The notes below the pieces were generated by a model. That model worked only from the letters and a program-made list of their open reading frames with translations, ran no database searches and was not told the DNA's origin. 41,319 bases of DNA from contig JALLPB010000012.1 in the NCBI GenBank assembly GCA_036939975.1, positions 1 to 41,319 of the forward strand, written 5' to 3'. Of this stretch, positions 10,691 to 20,586 are shown piece after piece. The position numbers were made by a program, and so were the translations under genes. Numbering within the stretch: the first letter of the stretch is position 1; each line of letters opens with the position of its first letter. This stretch comes from Cyclostephanos tholiformis. Taxonomy: Eukaryota; Bacillariophyta; Thalassiosirophyceae; Thalassiosirales; Thalassiosiraceae.

Positions 10691-13600
10691 ATGCTCGGAC
10701 CTGAGCAATCCATCATGCCCCTCGTCCGCCGCTATCGCCTGTTGCTGCCGATACGGCTGCTGCTACTGCTGCTGCTGGCGTGTGGCGCCAACGACGATAA
10801 AAACGCCATCGTCGTGGGGATGACGACAACGACGACGGCGGCGGATGCGACGATGGACGACGATGGTGATAATTCAGGGACGGGATACGACTCCGTTGTC
10901 GAATCGACCGCCTCTTGCGAAGATGGAGGAGGAGGAGGAAAAGGACACTCCTCGCCGTCGTCGTCGTCATCGTCATCGTCATCGTCATCGCCCCCCCCCT
11001 TGTCGTCGTCGTCGTCGGAGATTGCGAGCGGCAAATACTGCTGTCCCAGGGAGGGGGAGGAGGACGTCCGTCATTACGTCGTATATGCCAATTTGGATTG
11101 CTTTTACGATGACTCTCACTCTACTACTACTACTGCTACTACTACTACGACGACGACGACCACCGCCTCGTCCTCGGGCGGGGTAAGAGGGAACCACCAC
11201 CACTTCTCCATCGTTAGGCCACGATTGTTACCAGGTCAACTCGTGCCGATGCTACGGCGGGATACCGGCATGATGGTATCGCAATACGCCCATCTGGTCG
11301 GACTTCCATCCGGATTGACGTCGTCGTTGATGGGGTATGTAGATCGGATGGGGTTCGTTGACGAATTTTTACGACATCATCGTTTAATATCATCTCGATG
11401 GGAGGAGGAGGAGGAGAAGGATGACGATGACGATGATGAAGACGAAGAAGACGAAGACGAAGACGAAGATTACAACAATAGCAACAATGGTCGAGTCGTT
11501 ACTTTGGTAGATAACTTGCATTGGTACATCAACAAAAGACAGGGTGGTGGAAACGGAAACAACAGCAATGAGGAAAGGAAGTTCGCCCATTACACCATGT
11601 CCCCCTTCGACGAAATATCGCACGAATCTAGCATTGATGCATTGTCAACGTCGGATTTCGATGTTGTATTGGAAGCCATCGGCACGGCGTTGCAATTAAC
11701 TTCGTTGGCCGTGTACCACGTTTCATTTGTGGCAGCGTTCGGAATTGACAAATACGACAATAGTGAGCGAGGAGCAGGAGAACATGTAGGAGGACTGTTG
11801 CATCGACAAGATAATTCCATTCCCACCATCGCCGATACCTCAGGGACGGTGTACAATGTCATTCTTCCCTTATTCCGCATGACGATGTAGAAACTCCCGG
11901 GTTAATGATATGGGACAATGCGGATTACGAGTTGAATTTTGAGGAGAGGAAAGTAAATGAGGCAGGCAAGAGGAATTGGTGGGAACAGGGCAAATACGAC
12001 TATCAATACGGCGTCGGTGTAGTGATGGGTGATGATGCCGCGTACGATATTGCGCACGATGATTTTGACGAGAGTAATGATGGAAATTCAACCAAAATAG
12101 TCGATTCCGATGATAACAACAATACTGATGTCCAAGGGGATAGCCATGACAGGCAAATTAATATGAGACTGTTTGCGAGTGTGTACATTGCTGAAATCCA
12201 CCGTGATAATGTAGCGCAAGTGGCAAATGGAGTCAAGACGATGGCGAAAACGACGATATTTCCATTGCGGGGGGATGACGTCGATGATGAAAGGTGGCTG
12301 TTGTCACAGGAGGCGCGTCATTGGCGGCATTCTACATATTCAGGAACTAATCGGAATGGGACCATGTCAAATGACGCAGGACGGAAGGCCTTCCGCGTCA
12401 TAGACACCCTGAACGATTGCGATGAACGTGCCGATGACGGGTTGTGCGGTTCTCATGGTGTCAACGTTAACAACTTGGTCCTTGCCACGCGCAAACTCTG
12501 TCCTTTTGCTTGTGGTCTTTACATAGAAGAGGGACTCACGACTGTAATGTTCAGATTGGGTGCACATGACACAATTAACGAGGATGGCAGGACAATTATG
12601 TCACTGCAACATCAACAACAATATTCGATAATGCTTTGCACTCGTTACCGAATGGAGCGGAGCAAATGTCGCATCTATGAGGACGACGTCGACATTCCGG
12701 GCCATTTCATTTCGCCCTCTCTCAGACCAGGTGAGATTTTCCCCATCATTTGGAGGGGTTATGATGATGATGGCAACGAAAGTGACGATGACGATGCATG
12801 TGACGATCCCCCCCCCGACGATGGCAAAATCATGGCCACCGTCGCCACCAATTACGCATTTCAAGTCGGTCTCCCGCCCGAGCTTACGACCGAGCTCCTT
12901 GCATACTGCGATCGTATTGGCATCACTGACGAGTTGCGGAAGCTCACTGGCGACAATCCATTGCCAGTCGAGGAAGATGTTGTACATAAGTTTCACAAAA
13001 TGCTCGACGGCAACGACTGGTACGTCCAACGCCCACCCTTGAAGTGGACGAGCAACATGCATTGGATCTCCCCCGCGGACGAGAGTACGCATGAGGAATA
13101 TCTAGATGTACTCAAGCGAGGTAATTTCAATATCGTCCTTGATGGAATTGGAAAGCACCTCGGATTCGAGGGGCTAGTGGCGTATCACTTGACATTCATA
13201 GGCGTGAGCCATAGCGAGAAAGGATTCATTCATCATGATTCTATAGGGACAGGCGCGAGTGTTTACAATATAATAATTCCATTGATACTCATGGACGATG
13301 CGACGCCTGAGCTGGCGCTTCGAGTTGACGAGGATGGCGACCGCCCAAGTCGATACGGCGCTTTAAAATACCAGCTAGGAATGGCGGCGATGATGGGCGA
13401 TGAGGCCTATCATGGCACCGAGGCTTGTGACTACCGTGAGAAGAAAGGAATGAGACTCGCGGCGACGGTGTACGTTGCCGATATTAACGAGAAGAATGCG
13501 CAAAATATTGCAGCGCAAACTTTAACGCAAATATTCCCCCTGGCGGATGCAAAGTGGCTCATCGCAGAGGCTGGGAGGCATTGGGTAGCAGATAATTATC

Positions 13601-13788
13601 ACGGAAGAGGAGATCTTCCGCACAATAAGGAAAGGAGGCATTTTGAATTTCACGACCTACTGCCCGATTGCGCCGCGCGTGCGAAAGAGGGGAAGTGCAT
13701 TTCAGACATAGAAGTTACCCGTGTCAAATGTTTGAGTAGTTGTGGCATCTACGAGCCGAATGTATCGACGCCATCTTGGACAGCTTAA
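10691..13788 (+). CDS. Secreted tandem 2OG-Fe(II) oxygenase-like / Cys-rich (ShKT-like) protein, frameshifted
   Basis: Two adjacent frames (10691-11890 and 11905-13788) are parts of one gene. Aligning the two internal modules shows one base missing right after the ATG ending at 11881; one extra G there joins the frames into about 1032 residues. The N-terminus has a signal peptide (basic, then a Leu run) followed by Asp/Ser/Thr-rich low complexity. Module 2 (about 12600-13788) carries an H-H-D motif in F-I-H-H-D-S, a distal His in A-Y-H-G-T-E and a conserved Arg in G-M-R-L-A, the expected iron and 2-oxoglutarate ligands. It ends with a four-Cys segment resembling half of an ShKT domain. Module 1 (about 11040-12560) has the same order of blocks, but its iron ligands are altered: L-H-R-Q-D and Y-D in place of Y-H. 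The family suggests prolyl-hydroxylase-like chemistry in the secretory pathway; the substrate is unknown. The ATG at 10715 is an alternative start. Confidence 0.75.
11878..11890 (+). other. Single-base frameshift in the oxygenase gene
   Basis: The first frame runs through R-M and then hits TAG at 11888-11890. In module 2 the matching DNA reads ATG-GAC-GAT (13290s), whereas here it reads ATG-ACG-ATG. The missing base therefore falls at 11881/11882. No GT-AG intron fits the gap, and the site is not a slippery heptamer. A true allele-specific deletion or a sequencing error are both possible. Confidence 0.75.
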
Positions 13789-14236
13789 TAACGACGATGA
13801 CGCCCGGTTTATGATATTGAGCTTGTATTGAAACCACATGAATCATCTGGGTGGAAACAAGAGCTGTCTGTACCCTCGATAACCCAGGCTAGTATATCAA
13901 CGTTTGCACTATGATATGAAGGGTTATGATGACGATGTTGTCAACGTGATGGCAATGAGCGCATTGTTCTTCATAAACATGGATATAGGACGAGTCAACT
14001 GGTCACGTATTTGGTGCCGCTCATTGCGACCTTCATACAAATGACGCGAATCGTTCATAATATTGCCGATTTTTTTATCTTGTTCGCGCGTTGGTGTTAA
14101 GCTCCCACATGGAATTCTATACTACACATATTCAGACATTAAGATTTAGAGGATTTAATCTAACTCACTATTGGGTAAACTTGTCATTTTTACCATTTTG
14201 TTACATATGTGGCCAATTCCACATCCGTCGGATATA
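13789..14236. other. Convergent intergenic region
   Basis: This interval lies between two convergent genes and should hold both 3' UTRs. I see no coding sequence, RNA gene or repeat that I can support. Confidence 0.4.
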
Positions 14237-16556
14237 CTAGTTTGACATCTTCAATCGGAAGAACGGATGTGAAAGCAATCCACTTGCCGAGACGATTTCC
14301 ACCCCGCTGTCTTCATCCTTGTACCAATCGCGAAGTCTCTCACGAGACAATAGCAGGCTCCTCAACAAGTCCCAACCTGCGCCATCCTCTTCGTCTAATA
14401 ATTCAACCACGCTGTCCCAAACCTCCTCATTGGCGCAGTACTCACGAAATTGGACCATATCTTTCTCGAATATGTCAGAGAATAACCTTTGCCAGGTGTC
14501 ATCGTCGGTGGCTGGCATTGGCGCGGTCAACGTTGCTGGCTCGGCGAGGGTCGTGAATAGCATAGCAAGGAACCTGGACGAGAGACGGCGATGAGACGAT
14601 TGTTCAATTTTCGCACTAGAAATATATATATCGACGCCCGCAACAAAAATGACGGACTCACACGAAACCTAGGGCATGTAGATCTTCCGCCTTGGCGAAT
14701 TCCGTTACCGCAATAGCCGCCCTATCGTTCGAGGGATCTCGATCACCGTACGAGTCGACCCCCGGAATGCCGAATATGCGCGAACGCACGCCAAACTCCT
14801 TCTCTCGCGCCGCATCCATCGCTAGGGAGCTGAATCCCCAATCGGACAGTATAACGCGCAACCTCGAGGTAACGACCGCGTACGGACTCGTCGCCTCGCG
14901 CTTGTCCTGTCCCACCGAGCTCAACACGAAGCTGCTCCTCCCGATGCTCCTATGTACGAGACCCGCGTCGTGCGCGGTCGCCAACGCGCTCATCATCCCC
15001 CTCAGCACTCCCCGGACGACGTAATTCGCCCGTTCGCGAAATGGCGGCAAGGGCGGCGGCTCCACGATGCCCCAACCGAATATGCCCCGTTTCGGCGGTA
15101 TCCTCGATCGACGTATCGCGGATGGCACGGCGTACGACGATGCCGTGAACGTGCCGTGATAATCGAATATTAGCCACACGCTACCGGGTTTGGGAGGCCT
15201 AACGCCGAGCGACTTGTACCACCCGTTCGGATCGGCCATCTCGTCGTCATAATAATCGTCGAGGTTTAATTCCCCGAGCAAGGACGCGAACTGCGCCCCC
15301 CTCGACGATAGCAATTCGAGCAGAGTTATTAGATTCTCATCGTCCGCGCGTGTGGGCGTGTTCGTCAATCCATCGACGTATCGTCGTCGTGCCATCTCCA
15401 TCCACTCGCCGTCTTCCATTCGTCGTAACATGTCCTTCCTATCGTTCGCGACCTTTCTCAACCAGGCCGATTGCAATCTACCCAAACCCATCTTCTCGGC
15501 TTTCGCGAGCGATAACGCGTCGTCGCCCGAATATTCCTTGATCCATACCCTGGCATCCAATCCCCTCGATCGTATCTTGCTCCCCAACGTGCCGCCGATT
15601 AGCTCGCCCCTGAATAATCGAACGACGCCCCCCCCCCTCTCTCTCGTTCGAGACGGTTGATTCGGATCCAACGGACGTGGATTCACCGGCGTCCTACGTC
15701 CCTCGTCTCCATCGCCGCCATCGTATCCGTCCATGATATCGACCTCGTAATACTGCCAATCGGTGACCCTGTCGTATCCAGCGCTCCCGGCGTAATCGAT
15801 GAGCATAACGTCCGTGCCCAATCCGAATTCGCGCACCGTCGAGCCGGCGAGATCGAACGTTGCGTCCTCGACCATTCTCTTGATAGGAAGAGGGATGGAT
15901 ATCGTCTCCTCTCCCCCGCGTCGTTTCGCGTACTCAACGACATCGCCGTTTTCGAGTACGTCATATCCGGACGATGATTCCGTCGACGATCGCCGTAATA
16001 TCCCCTCCTCCCTGGACATCCCTTCGCTGTCGCGCTCGCCATCCACCCCCCTCGCCTCCGGGGCGACGAATGTCGATGATGATGATGATGATGCTGCTGA
16101 TGATGATGATGATGACGACGACGACGACGACGAGGCGATTTCGACGGTCGCCTCCCCTATGGACAAGCCCGAGAAGTCGTCGTAGAAGATACCGTCGTCA
16201 TTGTCGCCGCCGCCGTCTCCGTCGTCGACGTCTCGCGCCAACGCGACGCGGAAGTGGCGACGGCGATCGTCCGACGCCGAATATCGTCTGTCGATTCCCA
16301 GATGCGATGACGACCTCGACCACCACGACGACGACCGCCACGACGACGACGGAGACGTCGACGATCGTCGTACGCCCACGCCGCCGTCTCCCCCCCGTAC
16401 GACGACGAGGGCGCTAACGACCGCGATGCCCCCACCTCCTCCTCCCACTCCTCCTCCTCCTCGTAGGTCCGGGCCCTGGCGCGTGAGGGGGGGGAGAGTC
16501 GGCAAGTCGAGCAGAGGTAGCAGCAGCAGGCACGATAGCGACGGCACGTGATGCAT
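14237..16556 (-). CDS. Protein-kinase-like protein, probable pseudokinase, with signal sequence
   Basis: I infer two exons on the minus strand, 16556-14662 and 14573-14237, joined over an 88-nt GTGAGT/CAG intron. The junction restores A-L-G-F-V-F-L-A-M-L. The product is 743 residues. The N-terminus has a Leu-rich hydrophobic stretch (residues 7-25) and then a long low-complexity Ser/Asp/Gly region to about residue 190. The C-terminal half resembles a kinase fold: a Gly-rich R-G-E-L-I-G-G-T-L-G-S, a W-I-K-E-Y with a candidate ATP-binding Lys, H-R-S-I-G-R-S-S-F in place of H-R-D-x-K-x-x-N, D-W-G-F in place of D-F-G, and a D-L-H-A-L-G helix-F-like segment. The catalytic-loop Asp, Lys and Asn are all replaced, so phosphotransfer looks unlikely. 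Plastid kinase-like proteins of plants have a similar overall plan, but that link is an inference. It starts about 320 nt from the divergent OB-fold gene. Confidence 0.7.
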
Positions 16557-16879
16557 GGTGGCGATATGAATATTATATATATATTCAATAATACTACTAC
16601 CTATTATGATCCAATATATTGATTGCCGCCTAATATTTACCGTAGATACCGGGGTTTAAGAAACCAGGATCACTGACGCAGCGAGGGCAAGGCGGAAAAA
16701 AAAATTCTTTTTTTGTGCGAAGGATAACTTTCTCGCTAAATCATACCCTTCGCTGCCGGCCGCCCGGCCGACCGGTCATATTTTTTATAACTCTTCAATT
16801 TTATATAACGATTGAGACGATAATATCATCCATCGACGGTATGGGGATAAACAAAGTATATTATTAATAAAAAGCGATT
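16557..16879. other. Divergent promoter region
   Basis: The 323 nt between the kinase-like gene and the OB-fold gene contain an AT-rich tract at both ends and a GC-rich self-complementary core near 16757-16778 (alternating CCGGCC and GGCCG blocks). No coding sequence is seen. Confidence 0.4.
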
Positions 16880-17452
16880 ATGGTGGACACATCACAATAC
16901 AGGGTGGGTATAGTCCTAACCGTCGAGGAGAGGGTCGTGTCCGGCCAAAGGCCACTCAGGGTCTGTTCCGTGAACGTAAACTCCGACGACGGAAATCCCA
17001 TCACCGTGGTAACGAGGGCGTCGAACGTTCGCGTCGGATCGAGGTGCGTCATCGCACCCGTCGGCTCGCGCGTGATCGACGAAACGTCCGGTGAAGAGAT
17101 CACGATAGGTAGGACGATCGTCGGTGGATGCCCGAGCGAGGGCGTATTCTGCGATTCGAGGATGTTGGGTTGGGGGGGTGGATCCGATGGCATAGCCGCA
17201 CGGGTGCCGGAAATTTACGTCCCGGGAGATGCGCCCCCGACGACGAGACCGGGCATGCCCCCGCCCCCGTCGTCGTCGACGTCGACGTCGGGGGGGGGGG
17301 GAGGGTGCGGGGGTACGATGACGCAGGCGCAAGCGCCGGGATTGTTCGAGAGGAAATTGACCAAGGAGGAGAGGAAGAAGCTCGCGGAGGAGAAACGGTC
17401 GGCGAGGAGGGCGGCGAAGGAGGCGAAGGAGAAGGAGGAGGACGGGGGATGA
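16880..17452 (+). CDS. OB-fold protein resembling the tRNA-binding (EMAP-II/CsaA-type) domain
   Basis: A single-exon gene of 190 residues starts at the ATG at 16880. Residues 1-115 form a compact beta-rich segment with V-T-R-A-S-N-V-R-V-G, V-I-A-P-V-G and G-C-P-S-E-G-V-F-C-D-S. This order resembles the tRNA-binding domain appended to aminoacyl-tRNA synthetases, where S-E-G-M/V is a hallmark. It is followed by a Pro/Ser/Gly linker and then a highly basic and acidic C-terminal helix (L-T-K-E-E-R-K-K-L-A-E-E-K-R) likely to be a charged coiled coil. No targeting peptide is seen, so a cytosolic role in tRNA or RNA binding is plausible. The domain match is by motif only, and the strands are shorter than in a canonical domain. 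Confidence 0.6.
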   Translation: MVDTSQYRVGIVLTVEERVVSGQRPLRVCSVNVNSDDGNPITVVTRASNVRVGSRCVIAPVGSRVIDETSGEEITIGRTIVGGCPSEGVFCDSRMLGWGGGSDGIAARVPEIYVPGDAPPTTRPGMPPPPSSSTSTSGGGGGCGGTMTQAQAPGLFERKLTKEERKKLAEEKRSARRAAKEAKEKEEDGG

Positions 17453-17495
17453 AAAGGGGAGGGAGCGAGAGTGAGTGAGCGAGCGAGTGAGAGAT

Positions 17496-17498
<3 letters not shown>

Positions 17499-17535
<37 letters not shown>
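17499..17535 (+). repeat. (GA)n microsatellite
   Basis: A near-perfect GA dinucleotide run of about 18 units lies in the convergent 3' region between the OB-fold gene and the SDR gene. A preceding GAGTGAGCGAGC stretch looks like a degenerate extension of it. Confidence 0.95.
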
Positions 17536-17538
<3 letters not shown>

Positions 17539-17736
17539 TGAAGTGGGGGATGGGCGAGAAGGCCCTTGGTTAACTCGGAAACGCGACCATCGCGAGTGCT
17601 GGCCGAGGTTTCATGCACTCGTGGACCAGGAGAAAAACTATCGCTTTCGGCGATCGAATTCAATATAGTATAATAAGGGATAACGGTCATTTCCAATTTT
17701 GCTTTCATGTTCTGTCATCTTCGATCCCATCCCTCT

Positions 17737-19062
17737 CTACAAGCAATCTCGCGATAGGTCATCGTAACGAACACCCGTGCATTCTGTCATCTTGTTCCAA
17801 AAATCCACCAATTTCCCATCGTCGTTCGCATCCTGGGACATGCCCCACCCGAAATGATACGAGCCGCTCCTCGCACCTTTCGCGCCATACGCATACTCGT
17901 CCATCGTTGCCAATTTATACGTGTTATTCGCATCGTTTATCGATATGCCGCACGGGCCCCATCCCGCCAGCAGCATCTTTGTGTTGACGGTACCTGGGTC
18001 CATCGTCAGGCACTGGATACGACGAAGGTTGTTTAACAGATGCGACGAAGACGTCGATGATCGCGATGTTGGTACGCCCTCCTCCCCCCTCGGATCGTAG
18101 TTCGATAATACCCTCGCGAGTTGTACCGTGAAGAGCAAATTACCCAACTTGGAATGCGAGTACAGGGAATGGGCGGAGTATGGCGACAGAGGCTCGAAGT
18201 CGTATCGACGATCATCATCGCGCGTCTTTCCTCCATCGTCATTCTCCTCCCTCCTCTCGTTATCGAAGATCCTCCTAGCGAAGAGCGAATTCAAATCCGG
18301 CATCGTCCTCGATTGACTAACGCTCGACGTGGTGATGATGCGCGGTTCGTTCCCGCGCACCAGGCAGGGCAATAGCAACCGGGTCAGCACGAACGGCGCC
18401 AGGACGTTGATCGTCATCGTCGCGTCGTATCCCCGCGCGGAGATACGCGGGATGGGATCGAATACTCCCGCGTTGTTGATCAGGCAGTCCAACGACGGCG
18501 TTTTCATCGGCGGACCCGACGATACCCCTCCCGAGGCTGGGATGGTGACGCCGCGATCGTCGTCGTCATCCTCCTCCTCCTCCTCCTCCTCCCCCGGCGG
18601 TGGCGGCGTCTGCCAAGACCGCAGGGTCGATACGACGTCCGATGCCAGGCCCGCGACCTGATCCAGATCGCCGAGGTCGGCTCGCAGGTATGCGACGCGC
18701 GATGCGCCGAGGTCGACTAGGTCCCGGAGCAGGGACGTCACGGCCGCGTCCGACGTCGGATCCGCCCTGCCGTGCACGATCAATGCGTGACCGTCCGCCG
18801 CCAGCCTCCGGGACGTGTGCCGTCCTATGCCGTCGGTCGAGCCGGTGATTAGGAACGTGCGCGGACGTCGTCGTTGGGACGCCGTCGTGGTAGTCGCGGC
18901 GGTGATCGTCGTCGAGGACGATGACGCGACGATGGCGGCGGCGAGGGGGGAATCGCCGACGACTAGCAACGGCATCGGCGCCAGGAGGAGGAGGAGGAGG
19001 AGGAGGAGGGCGGAAACGAGGGATACGAGGCACGGGGGATGAGCCGCGCGGCCGCCGCCCAT
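17737..19062 (-). CDS. Membrane-anchored short-chain dehydrogenase/reductase (SDR)
   Basis: A single-exon gene of 441 residues. The N-terminus (about 13-35) is a strong Leu-rich signal peptide or anchor, followed by a Ser/Thr-rich spacer. The classical SDR order is then visible: T-G-S-T-D-G-I-G at 73-80 for NAD(P) binding, N-N-A-G, a Ser in T-T-S-S-V-S, and the catalytic Y-S-H-S-K (Tyr and Lys four apart). A P-G-T-V block follows the active site. The overall arrangement resembles retinol-dehydrogenase/WWOX-like SDRs, which act on lipids, retinoids or related alcohols and ketones. The substrate is not predictable here. An acidic insertion of E and D runs sits between the cofactor motif and N-N-A-G, as in other low-complexity insertions in this window. 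It ends convergently with the OB-fold gene. Confidence 0.9.
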   Translation of the reverse strand: MGGGRAAHPPCLVSLVSALLLLLLLLLAPMPLLVVGDSPLAAAIVASSSSTTITAATTTTASQRRRPRTFLITGSTDGIGRHTSRRLAADGHALIVHGRADPTSDAAVTSLLRDLVDLGASRVAYLRADLGDLDQVAGLASDVVSTLRSWQTPPPPGEEEEEEEDDDDDRGVTIPASGGVSSGPPMKTPSLDCLINNAGVFDPIPRISARGYDATMTINVLAPFVLTRLLLPCLVRGNEPRIITTSSVSQSRTMPDLNSLFARRIFDNERREENDDGGKTRDDDRRYDFEPLSPYSAHSLYSHSKLGNLLFTVQLARVLSNYDPRGEEGVPTSRSSTSSSHLLNNLRRIQCLTMDPGTVNTKMLLAGWGPCGISINDANNTYKLATMDEYAYGAKGARSGSYHFGWGMSQDANDDGKLVDFWNKMTECTGVRYDDLSRDCL

Positions 19063-19642
19063 TTGTGGAGAGTGCCGCGCAAATGGCTTGTACCCGGTGT
19101 TGGTTAAATAGGGAATGATATTACCTATATGAATTTCCGATTCGGTTAGTCATACGTCATCATCTTACAACCCCCCCCCGCCCAGCCCAGTACTACATAA
19201 TACACTATGCTCTAGGTAGGTAGAGGCCCCATTTTTTTTTCGGTACCATACGCAGAACTATTAGGTATTAGTTTTTTACTGTCACATCCTTGCACATTAG
19301 AGGTAGCTGTTTCTTATCCCCCGGTCTCTACGGTATGAGGGCTGATGATGAAAAAAAAAAAGGCATGCAGCATTGGAGTTGAGGGATTATTTTTTTGCTA
19401 TCACAACTCACAAAAATACCTAATAATAATATAATAATAAGACTTGCAACAAAGACCCATATCCTTTCTCATCAAGTGAGAGAAAAAGAGGGCAAAAAAT
19501 GCTTTTGGGATTCACGACCGATCCTTATATAACGGTGTTCTTGTTTCAATATCTCGCATGTCACTGAAACGAGCATTGCGTTTCAGAATTTGTCAACTCA
19601 CCTCACTCTGTCCTCTAGAAGAAAAAATCAACCTAAGCTGCG
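19063..19642. other. Divergent promoter region, AT-rich with homopolymers
   Basis: This region holds the upstream sequences of the SDR gene (minus) and the 19643 gene (plus). It contains a C run near 19171-19178, short A and T runs, and an AT-rich AATAATAATATAATAATAA stretch near 19421-19440. No coding sequence is apparent. Confidence 0.4.
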
Positions 19643-20164
19643 ATGTCTTTCGATCCATACCATGCAGCCACGGCGAGGGCGGTTATTCCGGGGCACCTAC
19701 CACCTGAATCATCAACCGCCAAGGAACCCAAGAGAAAAGTTTCGTTCAGGCCAACAGTAACGGTATATCCCATAAAGAAACTGGCATGCAATCGAGAAGA
19801 CAAGTCAAGATTGTACCTCAGTAAGGAGGAAATGAAAGAAATAACTATCAAGATCAGGGCCGTCCAATCGTCATTCAAAGAGGCTGAAGATTATAACGAA
19901 CTATATCCTTGCGCTGAACGATGCAAATCTGGACTACAAGCCGATCCTGTACGAGGTCTCGAACTCGCCTTATGTTCAACGCGAGTACGGCACAGGTTCA
20001 TCATCATAAGAACCATACTCAAGTACCACAGAAAATTGATCGCCGACCCTACCAAGTCCGATGAAGAAAAACTCTCATCTTTGGCAACTGTGAGCTCAAA
20101 GCTGAGTCAATGGTCAGTGCTAGTCGCAGTAGAGGCAGCGAAGAACGATTTGCTGCAAGCATAA
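19643..20164 (+). CDS. Small diatom-type protein with V-S-F and R-G-L-E motifs
   Basis: A single-exon gene of 173 residues starts at the ATG at 19643. From the N-terminus it has a K-V-S-F-R-P-T-V-T-V block (32-41), a K-S-R-L-Y-L-S-K-E-E segment (54-63) and an R-G-L-E at 104-107, ending in an amphipathic helical region rich in Ser and Ala. I associate this layout with a multi-copy family in diatom genomes, but I cannot name a function. K-V-S-F fits the R/K-V-x-F pattern used by proteins that dock on protein phosphatase 1, which would suggest a regulatory role. That idea is speculative. It has no signal peptide or membrane segment. Confidence 0.7.
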   Translation: MSFDPYHAATARAVIPGHLPPESSTAKEPKRKVSFRPTVTVYPIKKLACNREDKSRLYLSKEEMKEITIKIRAVQSSFKEAEDYNELYPCAERCKSGLQADPVRGLELALCSTRVRHRFIIIRTILKYHRKLIADPTKSDEEKLSSLATVSSKLSQWSVLVAVEAAKNDLLQA

Positions 20165-20586
20165 TATAATGGAGATGATTTGATCTTTCCAAAATGCCTC
20201 AAGTCATTTTACGAACTCCAACAATTAAGAGAAGAAGAGCCTCACGCGAAAATAAATTAACTTGCTAGCCAAGTAAAGGCGATCTAAATCTTTAACTCCA
20301 ACGTTTCTGCAAACATAGACCTCTGCTTTTTACTCTATGGGGAGGACTATGTGTATGCTTGTCTCGCTTTGCTTTGTTTGAATGCATGCGTGTAAAACGC
20401 TTGATGAAATGCTCCTAAGCCAGCTCCAAGCCAATAATCATCGATGAATATCACTGCAGTGTTCTATGCCTCTGCGTAGTCATCATTTCGATTTACCATA
20501 AAAAGCGCAATGTTACATATAATCATTATGTATGACTTATTGTTTTCACTTTCTCAAAAATGTTGAAAAAACTCTTCTGCTAACAT
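20165..20586. other. Convergent intergenic region
   Basis: This stretch contains the 3' ends of the 19643 gene and of the membrane-protein gene on the minus strand. It is AT-rich with no supportable gene or repeat. Confidence 0.4.

Noticed and set aside
13789..14000. Possible third, decayed copy of the oxygenase module after the gene
   Set aside because: A short match (GGGTTATGATGA near 13920) to the module is too brief, and no further alignment was found.
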